Shown: piece after piece, positions 24,500 through 36,433 of the stretch | Layout of the letters: each line of letters begins with the position of its first letter | Position numbering within the stretch: position 1 is the stretch's first letter | Source of the DNA: Schistosoma mansoni | Lineage: Eukaryota; Platyhelminthes; Trematoda; Strigeidida; Schistosomatidae | Assembly (NCBI RefSeq): GCF_000237925.1 | Contig: NC_031498.1 | Span: forward strand, 24,868,308-24,932,307 | Direction of reading: 5' to 3' | Length of the DNA: 64,000 nt | Notes under the pieces: generated by a model | Seen by the model: only the letters and a program-made list of their open reading frames with translations | Told to the model about the DNA's origin: nothing | Database searches by the model: none | Made by a program: the position numbers and the translations under genes

Positions 24500-26100
24500 T
24501 CAGTCAAGGACAAACAAGAAAAGCCAATCACTGGGATTCAAGAATAAAAGAACAGGTGGTTAGAACACTTAGAGGAATTATTGGATTGACTAGCTCCATT
24601 AAACCCACCAGACACCAAGACAGCACATACAGACCTCCCTATAGACGTCACTCCACCAACGATCGAAGAAATCAGGATGGCCATCAGAAAAATCAAGAGT
24701 GGGGAAGCACGAGGACCAGTTGAAGCTCTAAAGTCAGATATAGAAGTAACTACAATCATGCTCCACGTTCTATTTGAAGAAGATTTTGGAGGGTAAACAG
24801 GTGCCGACAGACTGGAAAGAAGGATATCTCATCAAGATACCAAAGAAAAGAGATCTGAGTAAATGTGAGAATTACAGAGACATAAGTTTGTTGTCAGTAC
24901 CAGGAAGGGTTTTCAAAAGAGCGTTGCTGAACCGGATGAAAGATGAAGTCGACGCCCAACTTCGAGATCAACAGGTTGGACCCCGTAACGTTCTGTCGTG
25001 CACAGACCGAATTGTGACACTATGGATCACCGTGAAACAATCAGTTGAGTGGAACTCGTGACTATACTTCAACTTCCTTGATTAGGAGAAAGCATTTAAC
25101 AGTGTGGATAGGAGAACATTATGGAAACATCTCCAACACTATGGAGCACCTGAGAAAATAGTCTACATTATCCGGAATTCATACGATGGATTACAGTGTG
25201 ATGTCGTGCATGGAGGACAGCTGACTGACGCATTCGAAGTGAGGACCGGTGTCAGACAATGCTGCATACCATTCCCTTTTTTTCTCCTGGTTTTTGGCTG
25301 GATTATGAGAACCTCCACATCTGAAGAGAAGCACGAAATACAGTGAACAGCTCGCATGCATCTTCTCAGAAAATCTGGCTCTTCTATACCAAACACAAGA
25401 ACAAATACAGGTCAAGACAACAGGTGTGGCCAAAGCCTCTGCATCAATAATCCTGAATATACACAAAGGGAAAAGCAAGATCCTCGAATACAATACAGGG
25501 ATCATCAACCCAATCACACTTGATGGAGAAACCCTGGAAGATGTAGAAACATTCACTTACCAGGGAAGCATCATCGATGAACGTGGAGGAAGTGATGCAG
25601 ATGTAAAGGCAAGGATTGGCAAAACAAGAACAACATTCCTACAATTGAAGAACATTCAGGACTTAAAACAACTGTTAACCAACATCAAAGTAAGAATCTT
25701 CAATACGAACTTCAAGACAGTCCTACTGTATGAGGCTGAAACGTGGAGAACTACTACAACCATCATCAAGAAGGTACAAGTATTTATGAAAGGTCGTCTA
25801 CACAAGATACTCAATGTCCGTTGGCTGGAAACCATCAGCAACAGCCTACTTTGGGAGAGAACAAGCCAGCTTTTAAATGAAGAGGAAATTAGGAAAACGC
25901 GTTGGAGGTGGAAAGAACATATACTGAGGAAATCACCAATGTGCATCATGAGGCGACCCCTAACTTCGAATCCTGAAGGGAAGCGGAAATGAGGAAGGCT
26001 GAAGAACACACTGAGTCAGGAATTGGAAGCAGACATCAAACGGATAGTCTGGGAAGGATTGTCCAGGACAGAGTTGGATGGAGAATGCTGGTGGGTGGCC
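24500..26100 (+). pseudogene. RTE reverse transcriptase, inactivated
   Basis: Visible blocks: PTDWKEGYLIKIPKKRDLSK (24801 on), CENYRDISLLSVPGRVF, then FLD-stop-EKAFNSVDRRTLW with an in-frame TAG at 25082-25084 next to motif A, and YDGLQCDVVHGGQLTDAFEV. The catalytic FADD box is deleted: near 25365 the frame jumps from the MHLL region to [12 protein letters not shown]. The C-terminal part (25426-25989) is open, with [20 protein letters not shown] and the RTE C-terminal domain, and ends in a TGA at 25990. This is not a host gene. Confidence 0.88.
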
Positions 26101-26139
26101 TACGCTTTTCCACGAAGGGTAACAGGCATAAGTAAGTAA

Positions 26140-26706
26140 TATTATCAACAGGTTACACAAATTCTTTTCGATTGATTATGCACTAATCTTTGCAGTAGTT
26201 TGGGACCATATAAAGTGGAACTGTGTGATTGTACAAAATATTTTTATCAATAAACTAAATTACTTTATCAATGTTCTACAAAACACATTTGCAGGACATC
26301 TTACTAATAAAATCAGTGATGTGGAGGATTGAAAGCAAGCAAAACAAAATAAAATTCTCCCTTAATGTTTCTTATTACTACTGTGCAAAATTTACCAAGG
26401 AAATTAATTATGTCCAAATTCAGATGCTTGAGTTGTTGTAAAATGTAAAGTATTGAACCGATGAACATAAATGCTATATCTTATTTCATTTATAAGTGAC
26501 TAAATTATCTAATTTCTTCTGAACTCGCTTGTCACTGATAAATAGTCATGCCTATTTTTTAAAGCAGTAAACAATCAAATGAAATAAAGTACCAGTTGCT
26601 TCACCTCACTGTCATACCCAATAAAATTTAAACTTTACTAATATTAACAAACTATACTTCACCGAATCAAAAATCATTTATTTTCTTGATTTGTTTCTTT
26701 TTCCAG
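26140..26706. other. Intergenic DNA upstream of the death-domain gene
   Basis: AT-rich, with no repeat recognised. It ends in a strong acceptor-like TTTGTTTCTTTTTCCAG (26690-26706). This could be a cis 3' splice site for a 5' UTR exon or a spliced-leader addition site for the next gene. Confidence 0.4.
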
Positions 26707-26763
26707 AGAAAACCTGTACTCATCATCAATATTCATATTTGTTGAGATAACAGGTCAATTAAA

Positions 26764-28322
26764 ATGTCAGGGAATCAAGGTATGTTTGTTAAGTATAAAA
26801 CTTCTGTCCAATAAATACATAAACTGTAGTAACAAAGCTTTATTTTACAAAAATTAAGCTACATCAGCACAATTAATTTCGGTACTTCTCCTTTTTTTGG
26901 CAATAGACCTCCAAGGCCTCAGTTTCAGTCGCTCAAAACATTCAAGGAAGTCCTTGAGTGTTGTTGTTTCATATTTTGCCAAAATAGTGTGAGGAAACAA
27001 ATTTTTTAAACTTAGTATATCCAGGCAGTAATGTGGTGACCAGCTGACACAAGAAACTGTAGATGTATAGTGTTTTCAACAATACAAGAAATTGATTACT
27101 GTTAACAATTAATAGTATTACTACTTAATAGGGTTCGTTTGTTGATGTCAAGGACTGGAATTGATTTGTTTTATTTTGCTGTTGTGCACATAAGCAGGTT
27201 TTCTGAATATTACCATTTAGTCACAAGATTTGATAAACTTTCAGTCAAGAGTGGTCAACATCGACAATAAAACAGTATCAACATCTATAAGCAGAGATGG
27301 ATAGTGGCTAGCAGTGGAATCCAAGACGCGCGTTTCGTCCTATTTGGGACTCGTCAGCTGAAAGTACCTGCATCTCAGAGTTGATGTTCACTCTAGGGAC
27401 TCGAACCCAGTACCCTTCGCTTCAAACGCCATCGCGTTATCCACTCGGCCACTGAGTCCTGATAGCCACTTGTTTGTGAGATGGGATGAAGTTTAAATTC
27501 ATTGAGAATTGTTTGTTTGAATCTTCCCATCGATTTGTTAGAACTGCAACTGGTCAGTCTCTAATTGGTATATGTGCATACTGTGCGTATTGCCTCGATA
27601 TAGCATGGTAAGCAGAGATGGATAGTGGCTAGCAGTGGAATCCAGGACCCGCGTTTCGTCCTGTAATTATCTATAATTAAAAATTATGCTCCTTGCACAA
27701 ACTAGTATATACCTAGACTCAGTAGTTCAGTGAAAGATACTTTGGAATTTTGAAGCGAAAAGTGCTAGGTTCCAGTCACAGTGTGAATATCAGACCTGGG
27801 ATCCGAGCTCCATTACCTGAAAAGTCCTAAACACGACTATATGGATATTTTGGATTATGTAATCACTTGATATTTCATCATTTTCATTGTTATTTCTCTT
27901 TACCCTTTATTTTCTCTCCCTTCTTCTTTACATATATATGTATCTATTTAACAGATGACATTGATGATAAAGAACAAGGAAATATTCAATCATCAGCTTC
28001 TGTACTTTCAGATATAAGTATATTAAATATAGCTAAAGCATTAACTGAAAATGATATGAGAGTCTTTCTATTATTAAATATACCATTAACAATATGTATT
28101 AATAATTACGAAGAAATGCGTACATTTAATCAACGTGAAGCGGCATTTAGTCAAAAAACATTAATGTATTGGAAGAAATTACGTGAAACAGTTAAAGATG
28201 ATATCAAAATAGCTGAATTAGAATATGCATTAAGACAATCGGATCATAAAGAATTAGCTGATATATTAGTTGAACGTAATCGTATGAATTTAGAAATTAC
28301 ACGTGATTTATTACAGAAATAA
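26764..28322 (+). CDS. Small death-domain protein (FADD-like C-terminal half)
   Basis: Exons 26764-26779 and 27955-28322, joined through GTATGT (26780) and TTTAACAG (ends 27954), give 127 residues starting MSGNQDDIDDKEQGN. Residues about 30-115 fit a death domain: SILNIAKALTENDMRV (helix 1-2), a Gln/Trp block (REAAFSQKTLMYWKKLRE), then IAELEYALRQSDHKELADIL, the usual last two helices. The end, ADILVERNRMNLEITRDLLQ, resembles the end of FADD, but no death-effector domain is present in front. Family knowledge says such domains pair with other death domains in apoptosis or innate signalling adaptors; a function here is inference. The intron of 1175 bases holds a family A SINE. The second exon is clean, AT-rich and phase-consistent. 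The start exon is short, so an alternative upstream start remains possible. Confidence 0.72.
27291..27668 (-). mobile_element. Family A (Sm-alpha-like) hammerhead SINE, head-to-tail 1.2-mer (A1)
   Basis: One full minus-strand unit followed by the start of a second in the same orientation (TAGTGGCTAGCAGTGGAATCC occurs at about 27302 and 27622). The hammerhead core is present (CTGACGA, GAAA) but stem I has a mutation (TTGGATTCC). The tRNA-like head has box B GGGTTCGAGTCCC. Direct repeats ATCTATAA (27283-27290 and 27669-27676) are a probable target duplication. It lies in the intron of the death-domain gene. Confidence 0.85.
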
Positions 28323-30400
28323 ATTGTTCTAAGAAGGTTTGTTCTATTGATATCTTACAACTTATGTCGGTGTATCCTTTCGTTCCATTCCATAACATTC
28401 ATGACCTTTTTATAATCAATATACATTAGATTGGTGAACTATGTGTTGCTTTTATACTGTTTGAAGTTGATGATGTCACTTTGGAATACTGATGTAACTT
28501 GAATGTTATTTGTATAATTGTAAACTGTTTGTACAACGACTTTTGTATATTTTTATAGTATATAAATAATATAAGTATTTCATAATACAGATTTTGGATA
28601 AACTGACTTACATATTTTTTTTTAAAGTTTAGATAGTTAGAGAGGGAACTGTCAGAAGGCTATTACAGTTCTTATTGTACTCCGTCTCTTTTTGTCATAA
28701 TAGGCTCCCGCATCATCATTTTTTTAACCTTAGGTTAATATTACTAAACTGTGTTAATTGGTGAAATCATACTGATCAGTAGATGCAAGAAAAGTATCAT
28801 TCAACCATCATTAAATATTCAGTTTTAAATGTTTATTGTTGCATTGAAAACAAGATTTTTCAGACTTTTATATCTTTATAAGTCACAAAAATAAACACAA
28901 TGGAAATATTGTACAAAGTTCTATTTTATGAGAGTCATTTAGTGAATTACAAACTACTTGTGACAGTTGGTAACTTGAATTCAAATTGGGTATGGATTAT
29001 AAGTTTACCTGCAAAACTGCAGATCAAAATTTATAGAAGAATTCCAGTTACTAGGAATTTTAGTCCTAGAGCTTTCAGCTAACTTCTTACCTCTACAACT
29101 AACACAGAACCTTTAGTCAACATCATATAGAGTCAAGTAAACTAATAATGCAGTTGTGATGAGACCGATAGAAATCGACCAGCTCTACTGGTTACAAACG
29201 TCTTTGCTCTCAGGAGTAAAGACAATCAATAAGAGACAACAAATCAAGACTTCCAACTGGTTCTCAACCATCAGTAAGATATGCTTGAAAAACAGGAGGG
29301 ATCGATGCTGCTCCCAAATTTTAAGCAGTTGTCATGTAAAACTACATTAACAGACATTACTACTCAGCTATGTGAATAAAATTGGTTTTTTGTAGGACAA
29401 AAATATATGTGTCAAACGATCACTCAATGGTAACCACTGTCATATCTACTGATCGGCACTAATCGAATTAAGCCCATAATCTTTGCAATGTAGTATATGA
29501 ACAGAGTTACTCGGACTTAAGATGAATCTTATATACTGTTAGACTGCTGACACTACTCAGTAGGATGCCCTAGACCTAGGTTTCGCAGTGGTGGTCACTG
29601 GCTGAAACAGGTTGGAAGATCTATAGTACCTATGTTTCTTTCAGGATTGGAAATATGACTGAAAGTCACCTATTCAATAATTCAGTTTGAGTTCATATAA
29701 ACACTTAGTCACTTATTCTGACTATAATATTATAAACACCATAAGCAGAATTCAATCACCAATTAAGAGTAGACGCCGATACTAACTGCAAATCGGTCCA
29801 TTTTCAGTTGACTATATAGTTGAAACTACTGATGTTTCTTATTATATTGTGTATATGTTTATAGACTTTTCAGATTATTTAAAATCTCCTTGAAATATAG
29901 ATATAAAATGATTAATTTTATAAGATAATTGGCTTTTAAGGTGGTTACTATCTTTTGAACCTTATGTATAAGGGTAAATTTTACCCGTTAGTGACTTCTG
30001 TTACTTTAAAAATACTTTCGTATTTCACTGTTAAAAAAAAGATTTAAATTATTTAACTGTCAAATAATAGTAGTACATGTTTGATATACTACTAACTATG
30101 AAGCAAGAAGTCAATAGATTCTCATATTATGAAGTAATTTAGAACTAACTATGCGATCACATGGAATGATGAGCAAAATAAACTTTCTTATGTGTACTAG
30201 GAAATTGCCCTCTTTTATAAATACAAGACATTCTATTTTACCTTACTGGACATGATCTTCTTTTGACATTCGTTTTAAACTTATACAAACAAACTAGTCT
30301 AATAAAAGTTCTAATGAATTCGAAACTACTCTATTTTGTGTTCTTATAAATGAACTACTTTTTACTTGGTATAAATGATAATAAATTAGTACAATAATTG
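28323..30400. other. 3' flank of the death-domain gene; no further gene seen
   Basis: A candidate AATAAA lies at 28890-28895. Frames at 28900-29082 and 29156-29350 are short and not recognised. The minus-strand PDZ/C2 gene converges on this region, and its missing 3' exons may lie here or between here and 37.5 kb. Confidence 0.35.
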
Positions 30401-30404
30401 AAAG

Positions 30405-30592
30405 CATGAGTCAATTGAAGCTAAACCACCATGGAAAACCTGGAAGCACTGGACGGCCGTTTCACCCTATCGTGGAACTCCTCAGCAGTGTGCATCCACG
30501 ACCTCGCCTCGCGAGATTTTAACCCAGGACCTACCAGTATCGCGCCAGGGCACTTAACAAATAGACCACTGAACCAGCATCCATCGGATGCT
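30405..30592 (-). mobile_element. Family B hammerhead SINE (B1), joined to a family C piece
   Basis: The minus strand reads ACTGCTGAGGAGTTCC, a loop, then GGGTGAAACGGCCGTCCAG: complete core CTGAGGA and GAAA, a CACUG/CAGUG stem I and cleavage triplet GUC. The head has TAACCC/GGGTTA decay at box B. The copy ends at its tRNA head and runs directly into family C at about 30590. Confidence 0.8.
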
Positions 30593-30760
30593 TGGACCAG
30601 ATTGTCAGGCGAAACGTTGGATCTACTTCAAATTCAATCGCTGAGATTTTACAAATATATTCTTCCTACTTAATGTCTTACATCAACTCGGCTCCCAAAT
30701 GCTGTGAAACTATACGCTCTAATTTAGACGAAAGTTTTTATATAACCAACAAAATTTATA
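30590..30760 (+). repeat. Family C repeat (hammerhead-like), plus
   Basis: GCTTGGACCAGATTGTCAGG then CGAAACGTTGGATCTACTTC, followed by the family tail (TGAGATTTTACAAATATATT, AAACTATACGCTCTAATTTA). Copies occur at 48905-49345 and 56080-56475. Confidence 0.75.
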
Positions 30761-30797
30761 TATTTTATAGTAATATTCGTCAATATTAGAACGAATA

Positions 30798-31112
30798 AAT
30801 TCACTTAGTATTACTTGTTTGAATCTTCCCATTGATGTTTAAGACTGCAACTGATCAGTCTCTTATTGGCATATGTGCATACTGTGAGTATTGCCTCGAT
30901 ATAGCCTTAATTCACAGGCATTGTAAGCAAAAATGGATAGTGGCTGGCAGCGGAATCTAGGACGCGCGTTTCATCCTATTTAGGACTCGTCAGCTGGATC
31001 TGAACATCAACTCTGAGATGCAGGTACATCCGGCTGACAAGTTCCAAATAGGATGAAACGTGCGTCCTGGACTCCACTGTTAGCCACTATCTATCTTTGC
31101 TTATAAAGAGTA
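30798..31112. mobile_element. Family A inverted pair (A2)
   Basis: Left: a minus unit with tail and hammerhead (intact core on the minus strand: CTGACGA, GGATGAAACGCGCGTC). Right: a plus piece from CTGAACATCAACTCTGAG through the hammerhead to TATCTTTGCTTATA. The join is at about 31000. The right hammerhead has CTGACAA (core G8 changed to A), so it should be inactive. Confidence 0.85.
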
Positions 31113-31369
31113 TCATAAGTTAAAATTTTCGTACTGTTTATATTTCGTTTAAATAGTTGCTTACTTTTAGATAATTCTTAACAAATTTATCATATACTAT
31201 TCAATTTAAATTATTTATTGTTGCAAAAACACAAAATGTGGTTTCATTAAAACACACATTTTTGATTGATCTACCAAGTTTTTTCTTTTAGAGATTGTTC
31301 ATTACACAATAAGAAATAGAGTGAAGTGGTCATGAAAATAGAGGATATTAAATATACATGATCAGTTCA

Positions 31370-31920
31370 GGGTATATATATATATATATCTGGTTATATA
31401 TATATTGTAGACTACTACACTATGTACAACATTGCTTTCGTTTGAGTGAGTCAATAGGGTAGACAGGTATAAGGAAGGTAAAAGTGACAAGGAGAAATCA
31501 GATAGAACGAAAAATATTTCATCTTGATATAAAATGATATATTTGTTTTTATAAATCTCTTTTCTTCCAACAACAAAAAAATATTCATTTCATATATCTA
31601 ACAATAATCATATATATAAACATAAATAAATATCAGTTTACAATGGGATCATAAAATGTGATGACACCGAAAAATATTGAAGGTAATAAACAATAAAGTT
31701 AAAAAAAAACGTTTCTTGACTTAGTAACAATTATGATCCGGTAGTTCAGAGACCAGAAGAAGAAGAAGAAGAAGAAGAACAAATCATCATATATAATAAC
31801 AATAGTAATGGTAATAATGGTTTAAATTAAATACATACGGCAAAATAATGAAATGTAAAGAAGACAGAACATACTAAGGTTAATGATGATGGTGATGATG
31901 ACAATGATGATGATGACAAA
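31370..31920. repeat. Simple repeats: (TA)n, (AAG)n, (GAT)n
   Basis: TA runs at about 31373-31405, AGA repeats at 31757-31779 and GATGATG-type repeats at 31884-31916. Otherwise the sequence is AT-rich without genes. Confidence 0.8.
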
Positions 31921-32649
31921 ATTGAAGGTTTTCTTATAGTCACATTAAAATTCAACATCATAGTTATTACTGTTTTGTTCAAGAAGCTGATATATGTATA
32001 TATATTATGCATGTATACAATATTGTATGCTTATATTAGAAAGAAACAATAGTTGGATTCGATTCAATCGATATAAACCTATTATTAATCTAGTCTATAA
32101 ATGTTTATATATATATATGAAAGGATTATAATATCATGAATGTACTTCAATGTCATGTACTTATTCTTTGAGAATGAAGTTGATCTGTGAATAAAGAAGA
32201 ATAAATACACATTATATGAATACACAAGAAGAATGCAATGAGAATGAGAATCAAAATAAACATGTTCTTAGTGATAACATGATTTAATCTTGTTATAACA
32301 GTCCTTTCACTTTTTACACATATGTGGGACGTTAATTTACTTTAGACGAATATCTACACTAGATTCCCACCCAGTGTCTATTCTACAGGATTTCAACACA
32401 ACTCAGATTAAGAACACGAAATTAGCTTGACTAGAACGTCAGTATATTTCCACTCTAAAATCCGACATAATCCAACAACAAGTAACAGTCAATCAATAAT
32501 AATCAGGATAGGGGAATGTGTAACACATATAACCCCTATCACACTATCGACATGTCTGACTCAGCAAAACCACCAGTCATTATCATTCTCGCCCACACAT
32601 CAAATATGTAATAAATATTTAAATCTGAATTATTTGAAATGGTAATAAT

Positions 32650-33115
32650 AAATATATTTTTCGTTGTTACCCATTGTGTAGACGTTTCGTGACCTGATAT
32701 AAACTACTTCTTCGGAGTAAATGACTAACTGAAACTCAATTATGACAAGNNNNNNNNNNNNNNNNNNNNNNNNNNNNNNNNNNNNNNNNNNNNNNNNNNN
32801 NNNNNNNNNNNNNNNNNNNNNNNNNNNNNNNNNNNNNNNNNNNNNNNNNNNNNNNNNNNNNNNNNNNNNNNNNNNNNNNNNNNNNNNNNNNNNNNNNNNN
32901 NNNNNNNNNNNNNNNNNNNNNNNNNNNNNNNNNNNNNNNNNNNNNNNNNCAGATCTATTATGATTTTGATTGTATTAAAAATATTTTGTATTGTTTCTTT
33001 TGCACTATTTAAACTTGTCATAATTGAGTTTCAGTTAGTCATTAACTCTGAAGAAGTAGCTTATATTAAGTCAAGAAACGTCAGAGATATGATTTTTCTA
33101 CTCATTTGGATATAA
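32650..33115. repeat. Family D inverted pair around an assembly gap
   Basis: Left arm 32660-32749 (minus) and right arm 33015-33115 (plus) are reverse complements through AATGACTAACTGAAACTCAA and the CTTGTCATAATTGAG side. Each arm contains the motif GAAGAAGTAG...GAAACGTC. 200 N (32750-32949) separate them. Confidence 0.8.
32750..32949. other. Assembly gap (200 N)
   Basis: Exactly 200 N, so the true length is unknown. It is flanked by the two inverted arms of family D. Confidence 1.
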
Positions 33116-33518
33116 CAAAAAACATTTATTATTTAGAGTATGTGTTTTAAGGGACTGCTATTTCCATAGATAAAGGTGATCAGCATGTGTCATAGGCCTC
33201 ATTAGTAATCATGTTTCCAACCTTGATAAATCTCTGACAGACTCAAACCCTAAGGACTCAGAGATGTCAGTGATAACTCACTCACCTTAACAGTTTTATA
33301 TGTGAGAATTTATATATTGAACTAACCATTCCCTAAACAGTAAACTGTGAAAAATTCTAGTAGTTATTAGTGACAGAATTTAATCCATTCAGTTTGCATT
33401 TCTTTTCTAAGCATTGCAAACCAGCAACAAATTCATTGATATATATATTCAGCTTGAAGTCGACTATATTCGACTGAAAATGATTTTTTTACTTTTTTAA
33501 AAGACAATAGAATAGGTT

Positions 33519-33840
33519 TTGTGGAGATTTAGTATTTTCATAGTTGAAAGCGTGAGTCAATTGAGGCTAGACCACCAGGGAAAACCTGGAAGCACTGGAC
33601 GGCCGTTTCGTCTCATTGTGGGACTCCTCAGCAGTGTGCATCCCCGATCCTGCCTCGTGAGATTCGAACCCAGAACCTACCAATCTCGCGCCAGAGCACT
33701 TAAACGATAGACCATTGAGCCGGCATCCGATATGTCTAACTCCAACCAATCCACGAAGTTGAGAGACCGTTCACCAATTGTCTTCAGTGAGTTTTTCCTG
33801 GTGGTCTAGCTTCAACTGACTCACGCTTTCAACTATGAAA
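33519..33840. mobile_element. Family B inverted pair (B2)
   Basis: The minus unit runs from its tail (TTTTCATAGTTGAAAGCGTG) through a hammerhead with intact core (CTGAGGA, GAGACGAAACGGCCGTC) and the tRNA head. A plus tail follows (TCCTGGTGGTCTAGCTTCAA, CTTTCAACTATGAAAA). The two outer ends are perfect reverse complements. Confidence 0.85.
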
Positions 33841-33977
33841 ATTTGTATATTACATATTTCATTAATCTTAGTTAACTATAAGTGATAACACTATCAATCG
33901 ATTCATTTTTTTCTTTGACTAAGTTAGCTTACTTACATCAATAATTTTTCAAACACAGAAATTTAATATCAGAAAAA

Positions 33978-34098
33978 GGTTTTTGTGGATATTATTATAG
34001 TTATTTTGTATAGTTGAGATCATGAATCAATTGAATCTAGACCACCATAGATAATCTGGAAGCACTGGACGACCGTTTCATCTTATTATGGGACAGAC
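33978..34098 (-). mobile_element. Family B fragment (B3)
   Basis: Tail plus the 3' half of the hammerhead (reverse complement of GAAACGGTCGTCCAGTGC), truncated before the CTGAGGA strand. Confidence 0.7.
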
Positions 34099-34744
34099 AT
34101 TTGTTGATAACCTCTTCAACAATGTCTATAATAATCATCATGATTTCTTTGATCATCTTTATATCTTAATTGTTTAACTGACCTTTTATCGAAATGTTTA
34201 AACAAGCTATATCAATTTCTATTACATAAATCAAATCAATCTTGTTTTCTTATTTTCTTATTCATTTATTATAGAATAATAATAATAATAAAAAGAGTAA
34301 GATTATTATTACAAATTTATTGATTGTGTTTATTTATATTTTATAATTTGTTTAACAAGTTTGATTTTGTTTATATTTGTAGTTATAGAGACCATAACGG
34401 TAATAATAGTAGGTGGGTGGGTAGGGGGGTAGTGACAGAAATATTAAACACTAGCAACATTAAATGTTCTACATCAGAACTGATTGAATTTTCCAAGTGT
34501 AAAATGATTAAAAACTTCTATATATTTAAGTGGACTAGGATATATAGACAGAATTTTATTGTGTATGCTTTAAAATGATTGAGAAGAAAAAAAATAATAA
34601 ACACAGTTTTATTTTTATTTTTTTGGTCTAGTTACTTTGTATAAGTGAATAGTTTTTAAAATTAGATGATTAAGGATTTTAAAGTTAATTGCTAAGTGAT
34701 TAAAGTTTAACATCAGTGAGACATGAACAGGATATTTATTAGAC

Positions 34745-35245
34745 TGAATATGTATATGCCCCCAAAAGCCCTGGTACGACCGAGAGTGGGGAGAGTCCGC
34801 TCTCCCTCTCCAAATGCTCTTAAATGGCCTCGCGTATATAACCGCTGCCAAGGAATTCATACTCACTGCCTTCTCGTAGTGAGGGTGTTGTTTACGAAAT
34901 TGAGAGGACGAAAAGCGAATATCCGTCGCTTGGTGGACATGAAAAGTCCACCTAGGGGAGTTGGAAAACCCTGATTCCAAACCAATGGTGCATATGGGCT
35001 CCAGGAACCTGAGGGAACAAATGGCCTATGAATCAATCGTTGGTCACCGGCTACCATGAGACTGCATCTCCTTAGGATGCTCCACTGCCTTGTGGATCAG
35101 ATCTTCAGGTCGAAGGCTCCGGGTATGGCCCCCTAAGAAAACCACCTGCCTCGGTTTGGGCAGTATCACAGCCCTCACACAAATCAAATGAGATTTGTGT
35201 GACGCATATGTATCTGGTGCCTCTTTGTACCAATATTCATGTGTT
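34745..35245 (+). repeat. Dispersed repeat G, copy 1 (probable non-LTR 3' end)
   Basis: About 500 bases similar to 41685-42165: GAGAGTGGGGAGAGTCCGCT, AATGCTCTTAA, GGACGAAAAGCGAATAT, TGGCTACCATGAGA-type and CTGCCTTGTGGAT blocks. It contains the hairpin CACACAAATCAAATGAGATTTGTGTG (35175-35200) shortly before an AT-rich end. Hairpin plus A-rich end resembles a non-LTR 3' UTR; class uncertain. The reading frames in it are not conserved between copies. Confidence 0.6.
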
Positions 35246-35249
35246 TAAA

Positions 35250-36420
35250 TATATATAAACCTTAATTCTATTGATGCTCATAGTTGATAGAAAGTAACTA
35301 TTTCAACCTTCTGTATAGTGATTAGCAGCAGGGTCAAATATGAGAGATTTATCCTAGTTGCGATTGCCTAACTGCATGTAGCTTCATTTCAGTTATGATG
35401 TTTATTAACATATTTAAATCCAGCATTAATTGATTTAAATGTTAACTAGAGTGCTCGTTAAATAAGTTATGTTCTTATCATTATTCTGTAACCGATAGAT
35501 AGTGTTCTTGAACTGTAGCCAAATTTATTCATCTAATGAGTGGATGAAAAGTGTACACATATTGGGTCGCATGTTCTCAATAGAATTTTACATAATGTGC
35601 AGTTCCTCAAATTTGTATTAGGAACCTGAGATAACCGGAAATCTAAAATCTTTCACTGAAACTGGTGATTGAGATTATACTACCTTTAGGCTGGATACTC
35701 CCTAATCAATATACCATGAACAGACTAGATTACGTTACACTACATACATAATAAACGACTAAATATAGAGTCAGTATATGAGCTAAACAATATTTTATTG
35801 AGCACAGTTACAAGTAGTCTACACTGGGCGAGTCCAAAGTAGTATTTCTCCGTCCACACCCAGTGAACAATCAAATTTACTTTCACTAACCGCACTTCAG
35901 AGTCTATGGTCAATGAGATCTAAATTTAGACATGAAATATGATGAGAACAGCGATATTTCGAAGATCGAATGAAGTTGATAATAGAAGTCATGATATTTA
36001 GATTAGACTGTTATAACGTATCATACTATCTACCATATAACCAGATCATGTTTCCAGTTCTCGTTACTATGTCTGAAATATCTGTTCAACGATTGATAAT
36101 TCTCAGTAGTTTTCAAGATGATGCAAAAACTAGTTCATAATAGAAATTAACCTGAAATACAGTTAGTTCATATGCAAGTGAATGCTTTCTAATTGATTAA
36201 GAAAGTTAGCAATTTTTAATTAGCATTGGTAATCTAACTACCACATACTGAGAATAAGGTGATTAATTCATAAATGTACTTGAATTAGTTTTTTTTTTGT
36301 TTTAATTACCGTATTCCCATTATCACCAATCACCTTAAATTTTTTTTGTTTCCTCGTTAAACAAAATATCATAAGATTAAATATGAAAATAATAATTTTC
36401 GTTAAGAAAGAACAATCAAC
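35250..36420. other. No recognisable feature
   Basis: AT-rich intergenic or intronic DNA without long frames or repeats seen elsewhere in the window. Confidence 0.4.
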
Positions 36421-36433
36421 AAAGTATTTATTT

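Larger units (their letters stand above)
23600..26138 (+). mobile_element. RTE-clade (SR2-like) retrotransposon, 5'-truncated, LTR inserted
   Basis: It begins in the linker between endonuclease and RT (MEDDRKGIKKALTLKCLEVL, KEWIAMETLDKIQERQ). It is interrupted at 24004-24483 by an LTR and resumes with KPER-type sequence at 24484. It continues through the RT and the C-terminal RTE domain ([36 protein letters not shown]) to a GGCATAAGTAAGTAA tail. The tail matches the RTE 3' tail at 48830-48850. It is the SR2 type known from schistosomes, recognised by motif memory rather than by search. Confidence 0.88.

Noticed and set aside
31827-32012. Minus-strand Ser-rich frame as a possible further exon of the PDZ/C2 gene
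   Set aside because: It comes from GAT/ATC simple repeats; no suitable splice site or phase.
33519-33749. Open frames on both strands across 33519-33749 and similar ones at 30431, 36454, 47849, 51034, 59552
   Set aside because: All are translations of family A or B SINEs.
34615-35057. Open frames of 83-121 codons on both strands
   Set aside because: They lie in repeat G and are not conserved in the second copy at 41685.
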